Part shown: piece after piece, positions 44,326 through 50,898 of the stretch
How the letters are laid out: each line of letters starts with the position of its first letter
Position numbering within the stretch: the first letter of the stretch is position 1
Assembly (NCBI GenBank): GCA_001604105.1
Contig: LVAQ01000009.1
Span: 1-64,000 of the forward strand
Direction of reading: 5' to 3'
Source of the DNA: Clostridiales bacterium Firm_11
GTDB taxonomy: Bacteria; Bacillota; Clostridia; Christensenellales; Aristaeellaceae
Length of the DNA: 64,000 bases
The notes under the pieces: generated by a model
Told to the model about the DNA's origin: nothing
Seen by the model: the letters and a program-made list of their open reading frames with translations, nothing else
Database searches by the model: none
Made by a program: the position numbers and the translations under genes

Positions 44326-44982
44326 ATGAACTTTTCTGAAATCGAAAGCAAGCTCACATTCGATGCACAGGGGTTGATCCCCGCCATCGTACAGGATTAT
44401 GTGACCCATGAAGTGCTTACCCTGGCCTATATGAACCGCGAGAGCCTGCAAATTAGCCTTGACGAAGGCACCACCTGCTTTTACAGCCGCAGCCGCCAGA
44501 CGCTCTGGCGCAAGGGCGAAACCAGCGGCAACAAACAGCGCATCATCGCCATGCGGGCGGATTGCGATGGCGACGCGCTGGTGGTGGAAGTCAAAAAAGC
44601 TGGCCCTGCCTGCCATACCGGCGCGGAAAGCTGCTTTTTTGAAGAGCTTTATACCGATGCGGACATCAAACCCTTCGCCGTGGCTGATTTGATGCACCTC
44701 ATTCAGGGTCGCAGGGATACGCCCAAGGAAGGCAGCTACACCACCTACCTGTTTGCGAAAGGACGCGAGAAAATCCTCAAGAAGGTCGGCGAAGAATGCA
44801 CCGAGGTCATCATCGCCGCCGCTAAGGGTGATACGGCTGAAACCGTCTATGAACTGGGCGATCTGCTGTACCATGCCATGGTGCTCATGGCGGAGATGGG
44901 CATATCCCTTGAGGAAGTGGTGCGCGAGCTTGCCAAGCGCCACGTGATCGACCATAAAGTCAAACAGGAGCGTATGCAATGA
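44326..44982 (+). CDS. hisIE: Bifunctional PR-AMP cyclohydrolase / PR-ATP pyrophosphatase
   Basis: 218 residues. The HisI domain covers about 1-110: VLTLAYMNRESLQ, FYSRSRQTLWRKGETSG and MRADCDGDALVV with HTGAESCFF (zinc cysteines). The HisE domain follows: LMHLIQGRRDTPKEGSYT, KKVGEECTEVIIAA and YELGDLLYHAMVLM, the MazG-like metal-binding helices. Together they carry out steps two and three of histidine synthesis. Eleven bases after hisF with GGGAGG. Confidence 0.96.
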   Translation: MNFSEIESKLTFDAQGLIPAIVQDYVTHEVLTLAYMNRESLQISLDEGTTCFYSRSRQTLWRKGETSGNKQRIIAMRADCDGDALVVEVKKAGPACHTGAESCFFEELYTDADIKPFAVADLMHLIQGRRDTPKEGSYTTYLFAKGREKILKKVGEECTEVIIAAAKGDTAETVYELGDLLYHAMVLMAEMGISLEEVVRELAKRHVIDHKVKQERMQ

Positions 44983-45827
44983 AATTCCTCTCCAATGCGC
45001 ATACGCACACCACGTATTGCGATGGCAAAAGCACCATCCGGGAGCAAATCGCGGCCGCGCAGCGGCTGGGTTTCGTCAGTTTGGGCTTTTCTGGCCACGC
45101 CATGCAGGGGTTTGACTGGGCATACTGCATGAGCCCGGAAGCGCAGGCGGCCTACCATGCCGAATTGCGCCGGGAACAGGCTGCGCTCGCGGCGGCGGGC
45201 GCCGCGCCTGTACTCTACGTGGGGCTGGAACAGGATGCGCTTGTGCCGGATGCACAAAAGGCCAAAAACCGTGCCGATTATGATTACCTGATCGGCTCCA
45301 CGCATTACTTTCCCGAGCCGCTGGACGGTGCATGGGTTGCGGTGGATGGCTCGCCGGAGCTGCTTCTGCGCTGCATCCGCGAGCAATTCCACGGGGATGC
45401 GCAAGCCATGGCAGCCGCCTACTACGCGCTTCATGGCACCTATATCCAGATAGACAAGCCGCATATCATCGGCCATTTTGATCTGGTTCGCAAGTACGCG
45501 GGGCAAATTGGGCTGGATACCAATGCGCCTGCCTACCGCCGCGCCGCGCTGGACGCGCTGGCAAAGGCACGGCAAGGCTGCGATGTGCTGGAAGTAAACA
45601 CCGGTAACATCGCGCGTGGGTATGATACCCAGCCTTACCCCGCGCCATTCCTGCTGGATGCCTGGCGGGACATGCACGGTGAGGTAACCCTCACCAGCGA
45701 TTGCCATGATGCCGCGCAGATGGACTATGCCTTTGCGGAAACCATGGCGATGCTCAAGGCACAGGGGTTCAAGCGCGTGCTACGGCTTGGGAGCGGCAGC
45801 GCCCTCTGGGATGCCGTCACGCTGTAG
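44979..45827 (+). CDS. hisK: PHP-family histidinol-phosphatase (HisJ/HisK type)
   Basis: 282 residues. Polymerase-and-histidinol-phosphatase fold: N-terminal NAHTHTTYCDG (HxH metal ligands), GFSGHAM, VGLEQDALVP (Glu ligand), GSTHYFPE, IIGHFDLVRKY and LTSDCHDAAQMDYAF (last Asp-Cys-His). It removes the phosphate from histidinol phosphate, the step before HisD. It overlaps hisIE by 4 bp and ends the operon, which therefore contains every enzyme of the pathway. No clear terminator follows; a dispersed repeat lies 100 bp on. Confidence 0.9.
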   Translation: MKFLSNAHTHTTYCDGKSTIREQIAAAQRLGFVSLGFSGHAMQGFDWAYCMSPEAQAAYHAELRREQAALAAAGAAPVLYVGLEQDALVPDAQKAKNRADYDYLIGSTHYFPEPLDGAWVAVDGSPELLLRCIREQFHGDAQAMAAAYYALHGTYIQIDKPHIIGHFDLVRKYAGQIGLDTNAPAYRRAALDALAKARQGCDVLEVNTGNIARGYDTQPYPAPFLLDAWRDMHGEVTLTSDCHDAAQMDYAFAETMAMLKAQGFKRVLRLGSGSALWDAVTL

Positions 45828-45929
45828 TGGCAGGTCGGTTCCAAAGGCTGAAAAGTCAAGTGCGGGCTGTCCGCTCGCTTTAGTTACGGTTAGTGGCGCG
45901 AGGCATTGGGGTGAAGCCAAAAACCCCGG

Positions 45930-45962
45930 CAGGGGTTTCAACCCTGTACCCTGACCAAGGCT
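45930..45962 (+). repeat. Copy of a dispersed repeat motif
   Basis: This 33-bp block matches 25 of 33 positions with 1165-1197, the tail of the tandem repeat near the left edge (both contain ACCCTGA and a GGGGTTT/GGGTTTT run). Further on, GGAGGG/CCCCTCC (46015-46036) forms a hairpin close to the end of the next minus-strand gene. Confidence 0.6.
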
Positions 45963-46045
45963 AGTAGATGTGAAACCAGTTTTGTCGGTTTACCGCTTTG
46001 GGCACGCGCGAGCCGGAGGGCTTCATCAGCCCCTCCACTGATCAG

Positions 46046-46702
46046 TTATCGCGGCCGAAAACGATTCGAAGATTCCAAAAAGTGTTGCTGCGAAGGCAGC
46101 CCCGCCTGTTTCTCCCGCGGTGGAAACCCGCTGTCAAATGCCGCTACATCCTTTTCATCCATGGCGGCATAGGCGTCCCCTTCTATAAACCGCCCCGCGG
46201 CGGCATCCAGCGCGCCTTCCCGGAGCACATACACCTGAAGCGCGTCATGGTACATGTTTTCGCTGGAAGCGATACCGTAGCGTTCGGCGGGCTCAAACCC
46301 CATATGGCTGTAGACCTGCGGATGACCGTAGATGAAGATCGCGCTATGCCCCATCTCCGCCGCCAGCGTACGGGTATGCTCCACCAGCCGCCTGCCGATG
46401 CCCTGCCGCTGGTAAGCGGGCAGTACGCTCAGCGGGCCGAAGGTAAGCACCGGCAGCACACCGCCCCCATCCAATAAAACATGGGCATGCGCATACATGA
46501 TGTTGCCTGCCAGCTTGCCATCCACCTCCGCCACATAACATAGCTCCGGGATAAAAGCTGCCGCTTCCCGAAGTGTATGTGCCAGGTAGTGTTCATCGCA
46601 GCCGGGCACAAAATGATTCCAAAAGGCTTCACGGGTAAGGGCTTCCACCGCCCGGTAATCCTGTTTCTTTTCCAGCCGAAGGGTCAGGTTGTTAAAGTTC
46701 AT
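46046..46702 (-). CDS. GNAT-family N-acetyltransferase
   Basis: 218 residues from the ATG at 46702, which has AGGAGG about 8 nt upstream; the frame extends to 46744 without support. The GNAT core is clear: CYVAEVDGKLAGNIMYAH, VLTFGPLSVLPAYQRQGIGRRLVE (acetyl-CoA binding QRQGIG) and AIFIYGHPQVYSHMGFEPAERYG. It resembles the YhbS-like group of predicted small-molecule acetyltransferases; the substrate is unknown. It lies downstream of the secG terminator on the same strand. Confidence 0.88.
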   Translation of the reverse strand: MNFNNLTLRLEKKQDYRAVEALTREAFWNHFVPGCDEHYLAHTLREAAAFIPELCYVAEVDGKLAGNIMYAHAHVLLDGGGVLPVLTFGPLSVLPAYQRQGIGRRLVEHTRTLAAEMGHSAIFIYGHPQVYSHMGFEPAERYGIASSENMYHDALQVYVLREGALDAAAGRFIEGDAYAAMDEKDVAAFDSGFPPREKQAGLPSQQHFLESSNRFRPR

Positions 46703-46747
46703 AAGGGTATATCCTCCTGCATGGTAATGATACCAGTTCATCAACGC

Positions 46748-46777
46748 AAAAAGACCTTCCGCGTTATTCGGAAGGCC
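46748..46777 (-). terminator. Rho-independent terminator of secG
   Basis: Minus-strand GGCCTTCCG (46777-46769) pairs with CGGAAGGTC (46761-46753), one G-U pair, followed by five T. Confidence 0.85.
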
Positions 46778-46797
46778 ATCTTTCTGTTGGCTTACGC

Positions 46798-47034
46798 TCA
46801 GCCGATCAGCATCATTACAATGCTGAGGGATACGAACAGGCCAGTGCAGATCTTGGTGATCAGCGCCAGTTTCGCGTCCATGCCACGCGCTTTGCTCTTA
46901 CCGAAAAACGTTTCCGCCGCGCCACTCACAGCGCCGATGCCGGTACGCTCGCTGCTCTGCATCAGCACGGTGACGATCATCACAAGCGCCGATAGCGTCA
47001 GCAGAATCGCTACAATCCATTGCGCAAAGTTCAT
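46798..47034 (-). CDS. secG: Preprotein translocase subunit SecG
   Basis: 78 residues with two membrane helices (IVAILLTLSALVMIVTVLMQ and ALITKICTGLFVSLSIVMMLIG) joined by SSERTGIGAVSGAAETFFGKSKARG, the conserved loop of SecG. It is the small accessory subunit of the SecYEG channel. It has its own promoter and terminator. In many Firmicutes it is followed by rnr and smpB, which are not here. Confidence 0.95.
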   Translation of the reverse strand: MNFAQWIVAILLTLSALVMIVTVLMQSSERTGIGAVSGAAETFFGKSKARGMDAKLALITKICTGLFVSLSIVMMLIG

Positions 47035-47064
47035 GCTTTAACCTCCTTGAGGATTTTTCAGTTC

Positions 47065-47093
47065 ATCTTACCATCAGCACCTTGAAAAAGCAA
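47065..47093 (-). promoter_or_regulatory. Promoter of secG
   Basis: Minus-strand TTGCTT (47093-47088), 17 bp, TAAGAT (47070-47065), 30 bp ahead of the start codon; AAGGAGG lies between. Confidence 0.6.
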
Positions 47094-47162
47094 GCGGTTC
47101 CGCAAATTAACCCCCGTTTGCGCATTTCGATGCGTGCTGATCGGTGCTTCGCGCCTCGCCTG

Positions 47163-47675
47163 TTACAGCTTGATGCGCCGCATGAGCGGAATCAGCAGCA
47201 AGCCGATTACCACGCCGCTCAAACCCTGCATAATGTTGCCGAACACACTGGCGCTGGCCGCGGCAAGCCCATAGCCCAAAAACAGCCATTCCACCAGAAA
47301 ATACCCCGCTACCATCACAGCTTCCGCCAGCAGCAACCCCAGCGCCCTGACCCATCCCAGCTTTGCCCGCAGCCCCAGCACAGCCACCGCCGCAACCGCA
47401 GCCTTGATGATGAAGGTAGGCGCAAGGTACTGGACATACCCGCCCAGCAGATCGGCCAGCATACTGCCGATGGCTGCCGCGGGCACAGCCGCCCAGCCCA
47501 ACAGCGAAGCTGCCAGCAGGATGAACCCATCCCCCAGATGCACATAGCCATTGGTCATCGCCATGGGGAGCTTGATGAAGTACGTCGCCACAAAAATGAG
47601 CGCCGCCATCATGCCGCAAAGCGCAAGTCGCATCGTAGGACTGGATTTCCGGCTGTCATGGAGGTTGTCTGACAT
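47163..47675 (-). CDS. ECF transporter substrate-binding (S) component
   Basis: 170 residues from the ATG at 47675 (frame open to 47702). Five to six membrane helices; the first contains LALCGMMAALIFVATYFIKLP, with the small-residue AAL...A pattern by which S components dock on the EcfT subunit, followed by GYVHLGDGFILLAASLLG, typical of the Pfam ECF_trnsprt group. It captures a vitamin or similar micronutrient for an energy-coupling-factor transporter. EcfA/EcfT are not in the window, so it probably shares a common energy module. The ligand is not predictable from sequence, and I see no riboswitch upstream. Confidence 0.85.
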   Translation of the reverse strand: MSDNLHDSRKSSPTMRLALCGMMAALIFVATYFIKLPMAMTNGYVHLGDGFILLAASLLGWAAVPAAAIGSMLADLLGGYVQYLAPTFIIKAAVAAVAVLGLRAKLGWVRALGLLLAEAVMVAGYFLVEWLFLGYGLAAASASVFGNIMQGLSGVVIGLLLIPLMRRIKL

Positions 47676-47862
47676 GGTGGGGTATCCCCTTTCGGCGCGC
47701 ATAGCGCGGATTGATGCGCCGCGCTTGCTTACACGGCGGGAAAACGTTTGGCAACGCTGCCATGGGATGACTTTTCAGGAGCGCTTCCGATTAACGCCTG
47801 CCCTAAAACCCTTGTCTTTGTTTGCGTTGCCCGTTTACTTCGGCTTTGCGCCCTTGGTTCGG

Positions 47863-48327
47863 TCAGGCTTGCTGCTCACGCAGCACTTGAAGATGCTTAT
47901 CCTCTTCCAGCGCGATGCCACTCAGCATCTCCGCCGCAAAGACGTCGCCACACTGCGCGGCAAAGGCGCGGTACGTTTTGGCCGCCATTTCCTCGGCCTT
48001 GGCCGCAAAGGCAATCATGGCGCGTTCATCCTCCAAAAGCCCCTGCCGAACCGCGCCCATCAGCCCGCCGGGAAACAGGATATCCGCGGCGATGGCAGAA
48101 AGCACGAGGCCTCGTTCCGCCTCTACCGAAAGCCCTTTATACAGCTCGGTAAACTGCGCAAGATGCTGCTTTTCATCGGCAAGCACGCTGGCAAGCTGCG
48201 CGCGGAGCGTTTCCTTTTCACGACTCTGGTTGCCAAGAAGTTTGAGCGCCCGTTCATAAAGCTGTACGGCGCCGCGTTCCATTTCAATGGCAATATACAG
48301 CGCTTCCTGCGTGGATTTTACTTGCAT
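47863..48327 (-). CDS. Ferritin-like / rubrerythrin-type diiron protein
   Basis: 154 residues from the ATG at 48327 (AAAGGA upstream); the upstream frame to 48414 is not supported. A four-helix bundle is predicted with spaced Glu/His ligands: IEMERGAVQLYERAL, DEKQHLAQFTELY, LLEDERAMIAFAAKAEEM and LEEDKHLQVL, the E...ExxH pattern of ferritin-like diiron sites. It lacks a rubredoxin domain. Likely role: peroxide reduction or iron handling in an anaerobe. Its neighbour is a DUF1858 redox-type protein 114 bp upstream, suggesting a small oxidative-stress unit. Confidence 0.82.
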   Translation of the reverse strand: MQVKSTQEALYIAIEMERGAVQLYERALKLLGNQSREKETLRAQLASVLADEKQHLAQFTELYKGLSVEAERGLVLSAIAADILFPGGLMGAVRQGLLEDERAMIAFAAKAEEMAAKTYRAFAAQCGDVFAAEMLSGIALEEDKHLQVLREQQA

Positions 48328-48441
48328 GTTGTATTCCTTTCCACAGGGTTTCCATGTATTTTCCACATATTCGCATCCGGCTATGTGGAAAACCATGGAA
48401 TGCTTCCCCTGCAAAGGTTTCCTGATGATTTTCCCTGTGGC

Positions 48442-48648
48442 TTACGCCTTGGTGTCCAGGTGCGCGTTCAGCTTTTCCACAAGCTCATCCGCATTCACGC
48501 CATGTACAGCGCTGGCCTCTTCCAGAGATTCAGCGGTCGCATGGGGGCAGCCCAGGCAGTGCATGCCATGGCTGATAAAAATACTGGCGGTGCTGCGATC
48601 CATGTTCAACACCTGACCGATTGACATTTGCTTGTTGATTGATGCCAT
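48442..48648 (-). CDS. DUF1858 (hybrid-cluster-associated redox disulphide) protein
   Basis: 68 residues. The whole protein is one DUF1858 domain: MSIGQVLNMD, IFISHGMHCLGCPHATAESLEEAS with cysteines 31 and 34 in a C-x2-C. Such domains accompany hybrid cluster proteins and ScdA/RIC iron-sulphur repair proteins and probably carry a redox-active disulphide or bind a metal. It has a good promoter (48695-48724) and GAGGAA before the start. Confidence 0.9.
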   Translation of the reverse strand: MASINKQMSIGQVLNMDRSTASIFISHGMHCLGCPHATAESLEEASAVHGVNADELVEKLNAHLDTKA

Positions 48649-48694
48649 CTTGGGTTCCTCGCTTTCCTATATCACGGAGCGTCGCTCCTTTGCT

Positions 48695-48724
48695 ATCTTA
48701 CCATTCACGGCAGGGAATTGTCAA
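48695..48724 (-). promoter_or_regulatory. Promoter of the DUF1858 gene
   Basis: Minus-strand perfect TTGACA (48724-48719), 18 bp, TAAGAT (48700-48695), about 45 bp before the start. It diverges from the promoter at 48812-48840. Confidence 0.7.
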
Positions 48725-48811
48725 CGAGCAGGGGCTTGCGGTTTTCCTTGCCCCCAGCCAGCCGCAATGCCTTGCAGGCAACGTGTTAAGCCCCGCTGCC
48801 GATGACCGTGC

Positions 48812-48840
48812 TTGCCTGCGCGCGGCCTTGCATGTATAAT
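48812..48840 (+). promoter_or_regulatory. Promoter of the polymerase-like membrane gene
   Basis: TTGCCT (48812-48817), 17 bp, perfect TATAAT (48835-48840), about 36 bp before the start at 48877, with AAAGGGGG between. Confidence 0.7.
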
Positions 48841-48876
48841 GAATCATCGCTTTCTATCTGCAAAGGGGGATAACGC

Positions 48877-50175
48877 ATGGCAACGTTACGGCGCGAGGAT
48901 GCCTCCGCCACGCTGGTGAATCTATCCTTGCTTCTATATATGATATGGCTGTTACTGCCCGCGGTGCAAACAACCCTGCGCGCCGTGACAGGCGTAGCCA
49001 CCGTGGGGTTATTCGGCGCAGGCGCGCTGTTGGATGCTGGTGCGCGTAAAGCCCATCTGGTTTGGCTTGTGCCGCGCGTGTTGCTTTGCGTGCTGCTTCC
49101 CCTGGCGCTGTTCTTTTTACTGGAGCGCGGCGGCGGCAATCTACCCGCCTACTTAGTTCAGCAGGGCATGTTCTGGTTTCCGCTCTTGTGGAGCGCCTAT
49201 GCGCGAAAACGAGGAGATGCGCGCTGCTACCGTCTGGTTGCGCCGCTGCTGCTTACCCTGCTTACCATTACGACCCTTACGACCCTCGGCTGGCTGATAC
49301 AGGGGCTTTTGCGCGGAGGCAGGGTATATGCATACGCCCGCTCGCTTGGCTCCGGCGCGGAGGGGAACGAAGCGTATCTCAAAGAACTCATGGGGCGCAA
49401 CATCGGCGGGTATGATTTCATCTATGCCAGCGTACTGCTGCTGCCCGTTGTGTTTTACATGGCCGCGCAGGCAAGCGGTATGCGGCGTGCAGGCTTTGCA
49501 AGCCTCTATGTGCTGCAGCTGTGCATGATCGGGCTTTCCCAATACACCTACGCCATCTTGATGGCCGTGGCGCTTACGGTTGTCATGCTGCTGGGCGCAT
49601 TGCTTCGGCTTGTCTTTCGCAGGCTAGCAACGGGCACGTCAATGTTATGGTCACTGCTGTTCATCGCTGGGCTCTGGCTGTTTCGTATGCCGCTGCTTGC
49701 GTGGGCGAGCCAAACGATGGCTGCCATTGGCTTTGCAAACGCACACTACAGCCTTGAACAGTTACGCAATCTGCTCTCCGGCGGTGCGGTAGATGCGGGC
49801 AGCCGCCTTGCAACCTATACGCTGCCGCTATCCGGCATTGCGGCTTCCCCGCTTTTTGGTTCCATGCTTGGCGGACAAACCTACCTGGGCATGCATAGTG
49901 ATCTTTTGGATCTGCTTAGCGGGCTGGGGCTTATCGGCACGGCTGCCTTTGCGCTGGCCGCATGGTTCATCGGCCGCGGCGCTGCAAAGGGGGCACGCAG
50001 GCTGCAAGCCGCCCCATACCTTGTGCTGCAAGGGATTACCCTGCTTGCATGCCTTACGCTGGGCACCGTGTTTTATTCTCGGGAGATTTCCCTTGTCATA
50101 TGCCTGACCTATGCGCTGTTCTTACAGAAAACCAACCCGACACCCATGCAGCCGTTATCCGTTGCCAATAAATAG
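48877..50175 (+). CDS. Polytopic membrane protein, O-antigen polymerase (Wzy/ligase)-like
   Basis: 432 residues with about eleven predicted membrane helices. The large outside loop before the last helices contains GSRLATYTLPLSGIAASPLFGSMLGG and HSDLLDLLSGLGLIG, a layout that recurs in O-antigen polymerases and ligases (the Wzy_C-type arrangement with a His-x-D near the loop end). This suggests polymerisation or transfer of a lipid-linked glycan at the outer face of the membrane, perhaps the missing polymerase for the locus at 13-25 kb. The family is very variable, so the function is inferred. It is monocistronic. Confidence 0.65.
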   Translation: MATLRREDASATLVNLSLLLYMIWLLLPAVQTTLRAVTGVATVGLFGAGALLDAGARKAHLVWLVPRVLLCVLLPLALFFLLERGGGNLPAYLVQQGMFWFPLLWSAYARKRGDARCYRLVAPLLLTLLTITTLTTLGWLIQGLLRGGRVYAYARSLGSGAEGNEAYLKELMGRNIGGYDFIYASVLLLPVVFYMAAQASGMRRAGFASLYVLQLCMIGLSQYTYAILMAVALTVVMLLGALLRLVFRRLATGTSMLWSLLFIAGLWLFRMPLLAWASQTMAAIGFANAHYSLEQLRNLLSGGAVDAGSRLATYTLPLSGIAASPLFGSMLGGQTYLGMHSDLLDLLSGLGLIGTAAFALAAWFIGRGAAKGARRLQAAPYLVLQGITLLACLTLGTVFYSREISLVICLTYALFLQKTNPTPMQPLSVANK

Positions 50176-50190
50176 CATTTCGTATATAAT
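50162..50190 (+). promoter_or_regulatory. Promoter of nrdR
   Basis: TTGCCA (50162-50167), 17 bp, perfect TATAAT (50185-50190). The -35 box lies inside the last codons of the membrane gene. Confidence 0.7.
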
Positions 50191-50232
50191 GGTTGCAACA
50201 TCCACCGAACCGTTCAGAAAGGCGGCAAAGCC

Positions 50233-50721
50233 ATGAGATGTCAATATTGCGGGTACATGGATTCCCGCGTGATCGACAGCCGACCCACCGAGGAAAGCAC
50301 CAGCATCCGCAGGCGGCGGGAATGCATGCGCTGCGGCCGCCGATTCACTACCTATGAGAAAATCGAGATGACTCCTGTTATGGTCGTCAAAAAAGACATG
50401 CGCCGCGAGGTCTTTGCGCCCGAAAAAATCAAGATCGGGCTTATGCTTGCGTGCCAAAAGCGTCCCGTGAGCGTCAAGGAAATTGATGCCATCGTCGAAA
50501 AGGTGGAAAAAGCGGTCTACAGCAGCGGGGAAGATGAAATCAGCAGCCGCCGCATCGGGGAATTGGTCATGGAAGAACTCAAAAAGCGCGATGAGGTCGC
50601 CTATGTGCGCTTTGCCAGCGTATACCGCCAGTTTACGGATGTAGGCAGCTTCATGGAGGAACTGAACAAACTGGTGATCGAAAACAAACTGCGTGCAGAT
50701 CCCGGTGAGAACAAGCCGTGA
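50233..50721 (+). CDS. nrdR: Transcriptional repressor NrdR
   Basis: 162 residues. A zinc ribbon (Cys 3, 6, 31 and 34: MRCQYCGY and CMRCGRRFTTYE) is followed by an ATP-cone domain (VVKKDMRREVFAPEKIKIGL, then VAYVRFASVYRQF). NrdR senses dATP/ATP and represses ribonucleotide reductase genes by binding NrdR boxes. It stands just before polA, as part of a DNA-replication neighbourhood with coaE. AAAGGCGG is upstream of the start. Confidence 0.97.
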   Translation: MRCQYCGYMDSRVIDSRPTEESTSIRRRRECMRCGRRFTTYEKIEMTPVMVVKKDMRREVFAPEKIKIGLMLACQKRPVSVKEIDAIVEKVEKAVYSSGEDEISSRRIGELVMEELKKRDEVAYVRFASVYRQFTDVGSFMEELNKLVIENKLRADPGENKP

Positions 50722-50768
50722 CCCGGCCAGCGGCCTGGGTTGCCACAAGCATTGTTACATACCTTATG

Positions 50769-50812
50769 CGCGGCTCCAAAAAGCTTGATCTGTATGCTTT
50801 TTAGGAGCCGCG
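50769..50812 (+). terminator. Long inverted repeat between nrdR and polA
   Basis: CGCGGCTCC + AAAAAGC (50769-50784) pairs with GCTTTTT + GGAGCCGCG (50796-50812), with one unpaired A. It is likely the nrdR terminator, but no U-tract follows the stem base on either strand, so an intrinsic terminator is uncertain. Confidence 0.5.
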
Positions 50813-50828
50813 TACGCTATCGGCTACT

Positions 50829-50857
50829 TTGTGTTCCCCTGCGGTTTGTGCTATACT
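50829..50857 (+). promoter_or_regulatory. Promoter of polA
   Basis: TTGTGT (50829-50834), 17 bp, TATACT (50852-50857), about 40 bp before the polA start, with AAGGAGG between. Confidence 0.6.
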
Positions 50858-50898
50858 GCTAACGGGTTTGAACCGTTTCCATAAGGAGGAAAGCGCCT

